Both the position numbers and the translations under genes were made by a program. A stretch of DNA of 64,000 nucleotides from an uncultured Alphaproteobacteria bacterium (lineage in GTDB: Bacteria > Pseudomonadota > Alphaproteobacteria > RF32 > CAG-239): assembly GCA_949282205.1 (NCBI GenBank), contig CASDOS010000009.1:1-64000 (forward strand). The letters run 5' to 3'. Below are positions 7,530 through 15,166 of this stretch, in pieces. The notes under the pieces are model-generated. The model was not told where the DNA came from. It did not search any database and worked only from the letters and a program-made list of their open reading frames with translations. Position 1 is the first letter of the stretch. Each line of letters begins with the position of its first letter.

Positions 7530-8873
7530 GTGTCCAATCCGTATGCCGAAATATTTTATAAAGAGTTTAAGCGCCGTTTTATCAACGAAAAGCACGAACA
7601 ATCGGGTTGGCAAACACCCCCTAAAATGGCGCGTTTCATTAAAGATTTTAATAAGTTTTTAACGAAAGCCATACCAGATAAAGAATTACACATCAACGCC
7701 GACGGCTACAAGATAGAGCCCAAAGAATTTTCATTTTTTGTATTAGGCTTGCGTGCGCAGATGATAGCCGCCACCAAAAACTTAACGAACATCAGCGAGA
7801 AAGACACCCGCTCACCGGAAATAATTGAGTTTTTTGAAAACGTTAAAGAACTATGTATAGACAGTTCCAGCAAATTATACGAAGATTTTGACTACGACCT
7901 GTTTTCCTACAACCACGCCACACGAGAATTAGAGTTGTGCGAAGACATACCCGAAACGAGCACACAAAATATGTTTTTCTTCGGCGTCAATCGGAGCAAT
8001 CGCCAAAACATGGAAGAAGTCAATTATTTCTTCAATCATGCGAGTAAAGATATATTCAAGCAAAAACAATTTGACGATGTATCGATATATTCCGTATGCA
8101 TTCCGAAATGTTTTCCGGAAGAAATCAGTGCGTCCACCATAATGAAAACCATAACCGAACCGACACGTTTCAACGAACCGGAGCGTTATTTTGCCGAAGA
8201 AAACTGGAGTCATTACATCGGTAAAGATTTAGCGTTTGACGAAGACGGCAAAGTAACGGAAGGCAGCCGTCATACGATGGAAGAACTGCAAGCCAACCTC
8301 CGCAACTTAAAAATATTCAGTTATTGTGCGGGAGCGTGTTCGGCGCATCGTTGTCTAAATGCATTACAAAACATCGCCAATCAGCTCTACGACAAAAAAA
8401 CCGTTACCAAGCTGTGGCAAAATATAGACGTTGTCAGTTTTGCCTTTCCGTTGGAAGCGGAAAAGACGCTCTACCATCACGTTTCGATAATGTGCAATGA
8501 CAAAGATTTGAGCAATCCGGAAACCGTCATCAAGACCAATTTCCCCGAACAATATGAACGCCTGACACTAAACGCAAGCGATACGGACAGTATAAAGATA
8601 CATAATTCGAAACACAGCAAATACATTGCGTTAGAGTTAAACAAGGACGCCCCGATATATGATCACCAAGGGCACGACATCTCACGCCGGATAAATAATC
8701 GCAACGGTCACAGGCTGCAAAATATCACGGCGCAAAGCGCCTACTCTCAAAATTTCGCGGTACTGAGATATATAATGGATTGCTGTCTGCAAAATAAACC
8801 TATAGACGATAAAAAGCTGATACACATCGCCAATGCGCCGATACTGTGCAAAAACAAACAAAGCGAACGCTAA
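7530..8873 (+). CDS. Hypothetical cytoplasmic protein, 447 aa
   Basis: It starts with GTG at 7530, preceded by AAGGGAGAG and a clear promoter. There is no signal peptide or membrane segment. I do not recognise the family. A hydrophobic-small segment, IFSYCAGACSAHRCLNAL (near residue 264), resembles a nucleophile elbow. It is followed by a strand-like VVSFAFPLEA and a later YHHVSIMCNDKD, so an alpha/beta-fold enzyme with a Cys or Ser nucleophile is possible but unproven. The C-terminus contains a SxNFAVLRYIMD helix. It is likely monocistronic. Confidence 0.6.
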   Translation: MSNPYAEIFYKEFKRRFINEKHEQSGWQTPPKMARFIKDFNKFLTKAIPDKELHINADGYKIEPKEFSFFVLGLRAQMIAATKNLTNISEKDTRSPEIIEFFENVKELCIDSSSKLYEDFDYDLFSYNHATRELELCEDIPETSTQNMFFFGVNRSNRQNMEEVNYFFNHASKDIFKQKQFDDVSIYSVCIPKCFPEEISASTIMKTITEPTRFNEPERYFAEENWSHYIGKDLAFDEDGKVTEGSRHTMEELQANLRNLKIFSYCAGACSAHRCLNALQNIANQLYDKKTVTKLWQNIDVVSFAFPLEAEKTLYHHVSIMCNDKDLSNPETVIKTNFPEQYERLTLNASDTDSIKIHNSKHSKYIALELNKDAPIYDHQGHDISRRINNRNGHRLQNITAQSAYSQNFAVLRYIMDCCLQNKPIDDKKLIHIANAPILCKNKQSER

Positions 8874-8984
8874 CATACCCACAAATATAATTTTCTGTCC
8901 TCAAAAGAAGATAACACTTGCCATAAGCGAGATTTTCGAATATAAAAAGATACGAACCACACATCTACACAAAGGGGGCAAGGT

Positions 8985-9791
8985 ATGAAAAAGAGATACA
9001 TTGTACTGGGCGTTTTCGTAGCGGCGATTGCGGGCAGCGTCTATTATCTAAACCAAAATTTAGAACCGATTGTAAAAAAGCTGGTTAATCAATACGGCAG
9101 TCAGATAACCGGCACCAACGTCAGTTTAGATGGCTTTAAGCTATCATTGATGCAAGGGAGCATGAGCTTGCAGGGCTTAAAAGTAGGTAATCCGCAAGGT
9201 TATCAACAAGAGAATATCTTAAGCATCGGAGAAGCGTCGGTAAAATTAAACATAGGGTCACTAAGAACCAACATCATAGAAGTAGAAAGCATCAATATCG
9301 TAGCACCGGAAGTATCCTATGAAATCAAGGACGTAACGCGTAATAACGTGCAAGATTTGTTAAAGAATATAGAAAAGAACACGTCCACAAGTTCAAAAGC
9401 AGAAACAAAGCCGGTTCAAAGCGAAGCAAAAACCGATTCGACGACAGAAAACGGGCAAAGTAGCAAAAAAGTCGTAATCGACAGATTAAACATCACCGAA
9501 GGAAAAATCAATCTTGGTGCATCATTGGGCAAACAAGGCACAACGGCAACGATTCCGTTACCGACAATCGAGTTAAAAGACATCGGCCGAGAAAACGGCA
9601 AGCAAGGTCAGAGCATAACCGAAACGGCGGTAACGATATTAAACAAGATATTCACCACCGCATACGATACGGTAGTCAAGCAAGGCGGTGAGGCTTTAAA
9701 GCAGATTGCCGCCGAAGGTGAAAAAGCCATAAAAGGCGTTGCGGAAGACTTAAAAAACGAAACTAAAGGGTTGTTAAAAAATCTGTTTTAA
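8985..9791 (+). CDS. AsmA-like / DUF748-like envelope protein
   Basis: A 268-residue protein with an N-terminal signal anchor (residues 4-22, VLGVFVAAIAGSVYYL). It continues with the AsmA-type pattern of alternating beta strands: VSLDGFKLSLMQGSMSLQGL, VGNPQGY, and IGEASVKLNIGSL...EVESINIVAPEVSYE. A low-complexity S/T/K/E linker (~130-160) is followed by a second beta segment and an amphipathic C-terminal helix (AEGEKAIKGVAEDLKNETKG). AsmA-fold proteins are envelope proteins linked to lipid transport or outer-membrane homeostasis; whether this short member does the same is inference. The Shine-Dalgarno is AAAGGGGG, and a strong terminator follows. Confidence 0.7.
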   Translation: MKKRYIVLGVFVAAIAGSVYYLNQNLEPIVKKLVNQYGSQITGTNVSLDGFKLSLMQGSMSLQGLKVGNPQGYQQENILSIGEASVKLNIGSLRTNIIEVESINIVAPEVSYEIKDVTRNNVQDLLKNIEKNTSTSSKAETKPVQSEAKTDSTTENGQSSKKVVIDRLNITEGKINLGASLGKQGTTATIPLPTIELKDIGRENGKQGQSITETAVTILNKIFTTAYDTVVKQGGEALKQIAAEGEKAIKGVAEDLKNETKGLLKNLF

Positions 9792-9810
9792 GCCTCTGTA
9801 ATTAAACAGA

Positions 9811-9847
9811 TAAATCCCGCCACCACGACGGGATTTATTTTTTTTTG
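9811..9847 (+). terminator. Intrinsic terminator after the AsmA-like gene
   Basis: AAATCCCG / CGGGATTT stem followed by a long T run. Confidence 0.85.
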
Positions 9848-9856
9848 AAAAAACAG

Positions 9857-9884
9857 TTGACAACCGAACGAATTAGGCTAAGCT
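9857..9884 (+). promoter_or_regulatory. Sigma-70 promoter
   Basis: TTGACA (9857-9862), 16 bp, TAAGCT (9879-9884). It would drive the leader and the 10086-12137 genes. Confidence 0.5.
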
Positions 9885-9889
9885 AATCA

Positions 9890-10085
9890 AAGTTTTAAAA
9901 TTCATCTTCATAAAGAGGATAAGATACATTGGAAAAAATTATTTGCAACATAAAGAGAGCAAATCAATTCTGGTGGCACTACTAGTGCCATATATTTCCG
10001 TATCCGCTTTTGTGGGCTAAAACACAAAAAATAATCCTGAAAATTTTGTAAATAGAAAATAAAGAACATCAATGGAGATGAAACA
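9890..10085 (+). other. Long leader with hairpin and possible short ORF
   Basis: About 195 nt separate the promoter from the 10086 gene. It includes a perfect hairpin tggcact-act-agtgcca (9971-9987). A TTG-start frame at 9929 ends ..NQFWWHY at a stop inside the hairpin. Another frame reads a hydrophobic stretch (SILVALLVPYISVSAFVG). Neither has a clear start site. It could be a regulatory leader or a decayed small membrane peptide gene. Confidence 0.3.
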
Positions 10086-11699
10086 ATGTCCTATGAATAT
10101 ACAATAGATAATTGCGGCCGCGTAAAGATGGCGGGCGGCAGCTTTAAGACATATTACGATTTGGCCGATGCCATCAGAGCTGTAGAAGAACCAAGTGCCG
10201 AAGCGATAATACAAACACATAACAATTTCAAAAATATCCGCAAACAACCGCCGTTTGATTTATTGCTGGCGTTTTTCCCTGATGACAGCGCCAATATCAG
10301 CTATCGTTTAAGAGGCGCCGGCGCATACCGCCATTTGCGTATGGATCAAGGCCCCGGAGGAAACTTTACCCGTTTTGACTTGGGCGAAGAAAATATGCTC
10401 CGTTATAATCTGCAAAAAGAAAAAGGCTTTGCAATGCCTGAAGAATTGATAAGCAACCAACTGCAAACGGAAGCCTATCCGGAGTTACTAAGCCTAAAAG
10501 AAGCCATACAAAAATCCTTTGAAAAGAACGATTATAACAAAACCGCGATATTGGTCAACAAATTCACGACTTTGGCCAAGAGCTTAGGATTGGATATGCA
10601 TAACGGCGAACACGTCGGCAGCAAGAGCGGCTTTTTCTTCATCCGCCCAACCGCAACCGACCGCCCTACGCATTTTCCAATAGAAAAAATCCCGCACTTG
10701 AAGGCCAAAATAGATGAAGCCTTAAATAAGAGTCTATCTTTGGCTGAATATACGAGAGAATATCTGAGGTCCGACAAAAACTTCCTTGAAGCCACCACTC
10801 TCGCCCGCCAAAAATATGCCGAAAAAGGAGGAAAAGATTATCAAGATAATGGCTTGCTGTATTTTCAACCCGATTGCTTTGTAGATAACCGAGGCAATGT
10901 AGAGGTAGAAAAAATCAATATGCCGGATGTGGGAATGTTTATGACCATGTTAAACCGCCCGAGCAATGGTGCGTTACAAAATGTCGTTAATGCGAATTTA
11001 GATTTGAAAGACCGTTTAAAACAAACTTGCGCCGATTTTCTGACCAAAGATGAAATCGTGCTGATAACCCGAGATGATGTTCTGGATTATAAAGCCGATA
11101 CATTGGAGTTATTAGAGATAAAAGCCCTAAAAGACATGTTGCACAGCATAGGCAAACAAGTGAGCGTCAAACGCTTAAGCGATTATGAGAGCTTAAATAA
11201 ATCGCAAGAAATTTTGTTGTTGAACGTTAACGCCGATAACAAAGATTATGGCAAATTCGCCGAACACATCGTCAAACAAGAATTGACCTGCTACGCCGAT
11301 CCCCTCGTCTATTACTTCAAAGATGAAGCCACAACCCTAAAGACGATGGAAATTCCGCACGAACATATGGAACATTTCTTGCAACTGATAAAGCCCAAAG
11401 ACATCAACGCCAAAAATGCCGAGAATATATATAACCGCCTGCAATATATCATGAAGCACTACGACATGAACGAAGATATTTTGTATGCCAACATCAGCGG
11501 TTACAAGATGCCCGTACCGGTGTTTAAATATTCGCTGCATAGTTTCGGACAAATCTATAAGGCTTACGAAAAGATGAATAATCCGGCAGGCAAGATAAAA
11601 TTATCAAGTGTGCCGGTAAATAGCGATAATGCGATATTCTATGGCAAAGACGCGCCACGTTTGGCTGCCTATCGCTTTATGTGCCGCAAAGAAAGATAG
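10086..11699 (+). CDS. Hypothetical protein, 537 aa
   Basis: It starts at an ATG preceded by ATGGAGA. It has no signal peptide or membrane segment and no recognised family. Landmarks are a glycine-rich MDQGPGGNFTRFDLGEENML block (~residues 88-107), GSKSGFFFIRPT (~178), and a strand-rich FQPDCFVDNRGNVEVEKINMPDVG segment (~261). These are reminiscent of nucleotide- or metal-dependent enzymes such as ATP-grasp proteins, but I cannot confirm a fold. It is followed 9 nt later by the 11709 gene with an AGGAGG ribosome site, so they form an operon. Confidence 0.6.
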   Translation: MSYEYTIDNCGRVKMAGGSFKTYYDLADAIRAVEEPSAEAIIQTHNNFKNIRKQPPFDLLLAFFPDDSANISYRLRGAGAYRHLRMDQGPGGNFTRFDLGEENMLRYNLQKEKGFAMPEELISNQLQTEAYPELLSLKEAIQKSFEKNDYNKTAILVNKFTTLAKSLGLDMHNGEHVGSKSGFFFIRPTATDRPTHFPIEKIPHLKAKIDEALNKSLSLAEYTREYLRSDKNFLEATTLARQKYAEKGGKDYQDNGLLYFQPDCFVDNRGNVEVEKINMPDVGMFMTMLNRPSNGALQNVVNANLDLKDRLKQTCADFLTKDEIVLITRDDVLDYKADTLELLEIKALKDMLHSIGKQVSVKRLSDYESLNKSQEILLLNVNADNKDYGKFAEHIVKQELTCYADPLVYYFKDEATTLKTMEIPHEHMEHFLQLIKPKDINAKNAENIYNRLQYIMKHYDMNEDILYANISGYKMPVPVFKYSLHSFGQIYKAYEKMNNPAGKIKLSSVPVNSDNAIFYGKDAPRLAAYRFMCRKER

Positions 11700-11708
11700 G
11701 AGGAAAGG

Positions 11709-12137
11709 ATGTCTGAGTTATATGAGGTTTTAGACACCGCTAAAGTTTTGGACACGGTCATAGACGCCGTATCAAAAACGCAAGAAAGCTTAATCGTCGT
11801 TGAGGGCGAAACGGATAATAACGCCGTCCGCCCCGATGACAGATATTTTCAAACCATACAAAATCTGCTCGCACAAAAGAAGCCGATAACCCGCTATTAT
11901 TTCGGAAGTTTAGAAAGCTTTGCGCAAAAGAGCAAACAAACAAAAGGTATTATATGGCGTTATGCCGGCTCGTTGGAGCAATATCAACGGGCGATTATCA
12001 TAGATAATCACACCGCCTTTTTCAAAATAGGCCAAGAATTTGCAAAAACGCACTATATACCGTTGATAGCCCTGTTGAAAAATTATCTGCACACGAATAA
12101 CTTAAAAGCGCTAGATGCCATGGATAACCATAAATAG
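11709..12137 (+). CDS. Hypothetical protein, 142 aa
   Basis: A second gene of the operon with 10086, with AGGAGGAAAGG before the ATG. The C-terminal half (TKGIIWRYAGSLEQYQRAI, IIDNHTAFFKIGQEF, YIPLIALLKNYL) looks like a compact domain with a conserved-looking YAG..E.YQR motif. I do not recognise the family. It is cytoplasmic by composition. Function unknown. Confidence 0.6.
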   Translation: MSELYEVLDTAKVLDTVIDAVSKTQESLIVVEGETDNNAVRPDDRYFQTIQNLLAQKKPITRYYFGSLESFAQKSKQTKGIIWRYAGSLEQYQRAIIIDNHTAFFKIGQEFAKTHYIPLIALLKNYLHTNNLKALDAMDNHK

Positions 12138-12200
12138 CCCTTGCATAAATAGCTAAAGCATTTTTATACTAAAAGCATTGTTAACAATGGGAGAAAAGGT

Positions 12201-13814
12201 ATGCGAACGATAATTATCGGCGGTGGAGCGGGAGGTGGCAGTTGTGCGGCACGCTTGCGTCGTTTAGATGAAAATATGGAAATTCTAATATTGGAAAAGA
12301 CGGAAGAAACTTCAATAGCCAGTTGCGGTTTGCCATATTATATCGGAGGTGTAATTGAAAATCGCGCGAATATGCAAGTTGCCAAACCGGAAATGTTTAA
12401 GTCGCTGTTTAACATTGATATAAAACTAAATAGCGAAGTAACAGCAATCAATCCGCAAACTAAAAGCGTAACCACCAAGAACGGCGAAACCTACACCTAT
12501 GACAAGTTAGTTATCGCCACTGGAGCTGTTCCCTTTATACCCAAAATCAACGGCTTGGATTTAATCCCTCACTTTACGGTTAAGCATTTGGCGGATGCCG
12601 ATAATATCAAAACTTATATCAAAGAGCATAACATCAAGCAAGCAACCGTCGTCGGCGGAGGTTTTATCGGTGTAGAAGTGGCCGAAAATTTACACCATTT
12701 AGGTATAGAAACCACCTTGGTTGAGATGATGCCGCAAATTTTGCCCCCAATGGATGAAGACACCGTCTGCTATTTAGAACAAGAAATGCAAAAAGCCGGT
12801 ATCAAACTGGAATTGGGCGATGGTTTGAGTGAAATTATCGCTGGAGGCATTGTGCTGAATTCAGGCAAATTGATAAAAACCGAAATGCTGATTTTAGCAT
12901 TGGGAGTTCGCCCCGTTGCAGCAATCGCCTTAAAAGCGGGGATTAAATTAACCCCGAAAGGCTCTATTGTCACCAACGAATATATGCAGACCAATGTAGA
13001 AGACATATACGCATGCGGCGATAATGTGGCAGTAACGGATTTCATCAGCCAAGATAAAGGGATGATAGCCTTGGCAGGTCCTGCAAATCGTCAGGGAAGA
13101 TGTATCGCCGACCATATCTGCGGCACGCCATATCCATATAAATCCACCCAAGGTACGGGAATTGTGAAAGTGTTTGGCTTAACCGGCGCATTCACCGGCA
13201 ATAATGAAAAACAACTGCAAGCCAAAGGTATCAATTATGAAAAAATGCTGATAACCGGTTCATCACACGCCGGCTATTATCCGAATGCCGAAACTTTGAC
13301 CTTAAAAGTGCTGTATGATAAAGAAAGCGGTAAGATATTAGGTGCTCAAGCGGTAGGAAAAGAAGGCGTGGATAAACGCATTGATGTGATTGCAACAATC
13401 ATGCGTTTAGGCGGTACAACGGCGGATATGCGCGATGCGGAACTTTGCTATGCGCCCCCCTATTCCGGTGCGAAAGATCCGATAAATATGATAGGCATGG
13501 CAATAGAAAATATCCGCCAAGGTTTAGTAAAGCCATATTTCGGCACCGATTTTACCGGCATGACGGTAATTGATGTTCGTCCGCCGGAAGTCTACAACGC
13601 CGCCCATATAGAAAATGCGATAAACATACCTGCGGGAAAAATCAGAGAAAGATTAAACGACATTCCGAAAGATAAGCCGTTAATGATACATTGTTTCAAA
13701 GGCTACACCAGTTATGTCGTCTGCCGTATATTGGCCCAACACGGCTTTAAAGAAATATACAGCTATGCGGGAGGCTGGTCGCAATATGTAATTGAGAGTA
13801 AAAACAAAAAATAA
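12201..13814 (+). CDS. CoA-disulfide reductase with C-terminal rhodanese domain
   Basis: A 537-residue FAD/NAD(P)H-dependent pyridine nucleotide-disulfide oxidoreductase fused to a rhodanese domain. The N-terminus has the FAD-binding IIGGGAGGGSCAARLRR. The single active-site Cys typical of CoA-disulfide reductases is in IASCGLPYYIGG (Cys43). NAD(P)H-binding is seen as VVGGGFIGVEVAENL (~residue 152), and the second FAD motif as DIYACGDNVAV. The rhodanese domain (~450-530) contains IDVRPPEVYNAAHI and the active-site Cys in IHCFKGYTS. The family reduces CoA disulfide or persulfide and polysulfide, fitting thiol homeostasis in an anaerobe. A Shine-Dalgarno GGGAGAAAAGG precedes the ATG. Confidence 0.9.
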   Translation: MRTIIIGGGAGGGSCAARLRRLDENMEILILEKTEETSIASCGLPYYIGGVIENRANMQVAKPEMFKSLFNIDIKLNSEVTAINPQTKSVTTKNGETYTYDKLVIATGAVPFIPKINGLDLIPHFTVKHLADADNIKTYIKEHNIKQATVVGGGFIGVEVAENLHHLGIETTLVEMMPQILPPMDEDTVCYLEQEMQKAGIKLELGDGLSEIIAGGIVLNSGKLIKTEMLILALGVRPVAAIALKAGIKLTPKGSIVTNEYMQTNVEDIYACGDNVAVTDFISQDKGMIALAGPANRQGRCIADHICGTPYPYKSTQGTGIVKVFGLTGAFTGNNEKQLQAKGINYEKMLITGSSHAGYYPNAETLTLKVLYDKESGKILGAQAVGKEGVDKRIDVIATIMRLGGTTADMRDAELCYAPPYSGAKDPINMIGMAIENIRQGLVKPYFGTDFTGMTVIDVRPPEVYNAAHIENAINIPAGKIRERLNDIPKDKPLMIHCFKGYTSYVVCRILAQHGFKEIYSYAGGWSQYVIESKNKK

Positions 13815-13865
13815 ATAAGAGCCAAAAGATACCCACACATAAAACACATGGTATTCAGAATATAA

Positions 13866-13898
13866 AAAAACGGTGGTTATAAAAGCCACCGTTTTTAA
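13866..13898. terminator. Bidirectional terminator between convergent genes
   Basis: AAACGGTGG / CCACCGTTT stem, flanked by A-run and T-run on the two sides. It serves the 12201 gene (+) and the 13915 gene (-). Confidence 0.8.
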
Positions 13899-13914
13899 TT
13901 TCCAAGCCCATCAC

Positions 13915-14484
13915 TCAACAAGGGATGTTTTCAAATCCGGAAGTATAACTTCCTCTTGAAGTGTGTTTCTTCTCACGTTCTTCAATTTTTTTCTTTTCAT
14001 CAATCCATTCTTGAGGAATATGATTATCATACCGAATGACAACATTTTTGGTTCTCGTCCATTGCGTCAAAAAAGTATAAAAATCAACCTCAGAAGGAAT
14101 CTGAGAAGTAGAAACCACCACAGCTTCCACCAAAATCAGCATTTTTTTTCGTTTTTCTTCAACTTTAGGATAGCGTAAAAAATACACCTTATAGCCATCT
14201 TGAAAATCAACACTGGCGATATTACCTGCGTCTTCCACAAAAAACTTCTGCAAAATACGCATAACATCAACATAATGCGGTAAAGCATAAAGATAATCTC
14301 GTTCACTTCCCTCAAAAATACCACAATCAACCGTGGCCTTCGCAACAAGTTTCTGTGTTTCTTCCTTAGAAAGTTGCAAGGTATTCAAAATATCCTGCCA
14401 CGAAGAATTTTCATCAATACCGTCATGCCCCTGCGTAAAGATTTTCTTCCAAGCCTTAACTCTGTTTTCTACTTTGTCTTTCAT
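13915..14484 (-). CDS. Hypothetical protein, 189 aa
   Basis: It begins MKDKVENRVKAWKK at the ATG at 14484; the longer frame would need a TTG start. It is predicted to be a soluble alpha/beta protein with VEEKRKKMLILVEAVVVSTSQIP in the middle and a charged C-terminal helix (DEKKKIEEREKK). No family is recognised. It lies 12 nt downstream of the 14497 gene on the same strand, so the two form an operon ended by the bidirectional terminator. Confidence 0.55.
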   Translation of the reverse strand: MKDKVENRVKAWKKIFTQGHDGIDENSSWQDILNTLQLSKEETQKLVAKATVDCGIFEGSERDYLYALPHYVDVMRILQKFFVEDAGNIASVDFQDGYKVYFLRYPKVEEKRKKMLILVEAVVVSTSQIPSEVDFYTFLTQWTRTKNVVIRYDNHIPQEWIDEKKKIEEREKKHTSRGSYTSGFENIPC

Positions 14485-14496
14485 AGTCAATCAGAA

Positions 14497-15066
14497 TTAA
14501 TGGTTAATAAATAGCTGTTCCATATAGCTGATAATTTCGGAAGAATAAGGAATACAATCCCCCTTATACCCATAATGCGATTGAGCATAAGAACAATTAT
14601 AAACAAGCCACAAGGAGCTTCCGCTTGCTGCCCCGCCAAAACGTCTGGCCAATAAAATCGTCAAGATAGCCGGACCATCTAACAGGATAACACATTTCAT
14701 TTTATCCTTGTCCGGAGCTTTCTCCGAAGTATTTTCGTCATGATTATCAGCTTGATTGTCAGCAATCACCCCCTGATTTTCATCATAACCACCCTCATTC
14801 AGATTAGCATTAAGACTGTTTTCAGCGTTCATCGCCGCATAGTTAGCTTCTTCTTGAGCATCAGCAATCCACAAAATGCTATAATCTTTAAGAATATCGC
14901 CAAATTTATCTTTTGCTTGACTCAACACATCAAAAGGCAAATCATGATTACCACCTTTGATGCACATAACCACACGAGATTTGTAACTAACTTTAGCACC
15001 TGTAACTTTAACTAATTCGTCCGCCAGTTCTTGTAAAATTTGGTCAGGAATAGAAACTTTTCTCAT
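14497..15066 (-). CDS. Hypothetical protein, 189 aa, with Asn/Asp-rich linker
   Basis: It starts MRKVSIPDQILQELADELVK at 15066; an upstream in-frame ATG at 15096 lies inside the shared leader motif. The middle (~residues 90-130) is a low-complexity N/D/E-rich linker (NANLNEGGYDENQG, DNQADNHDENTS). The C-terminal part, CVILLDGPAILTILLARRFGG, is hydrophobic and glycine-rich. No family is recognised. The leader motif links it in regulation to the helical-repeat genes at 52547 and 53985. Confidence 0.5.
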   Translation of the reverse strand: MRKVSIPDQILQELADELVKVTGAKVSYKSRVVMCIKGGNHDLPFDVLSQAKDKFGDILKDYSILWIADAQEEANYAAMNAENSLNANLNEGGYDENQGVIADNQADNHDENTSEKAPDKDKMKCVILLDGPAILTILLARRFGGAASGSSLWLVYNCSYAQSHYGYKGDCIPYSSEIISYMEQLFINH

Positions 15067-15087
15067 AATAAATAATATGTTTAAATA

Positions 15088-15103
15088 GTTAGACATAAAA
15101 ATT
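15088..15103 (-). promoter_or_regulatory. Shared 5' leader motif AATTTTTATGTCTAAC
   Basis: Minus-strand copy of the motif seen at 2703, 52512 and 53953, 22 nt before the start at 15066. A TATAAT-like -10 lies about 35-40 nt upstream. Confidence 0.45.
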
Positions 15104-15166
15104 GATTTATGTCAGGCATTATATAAATTCTTATAGAAAAGTAAAGCTAAAATTGCACAAAAAACA

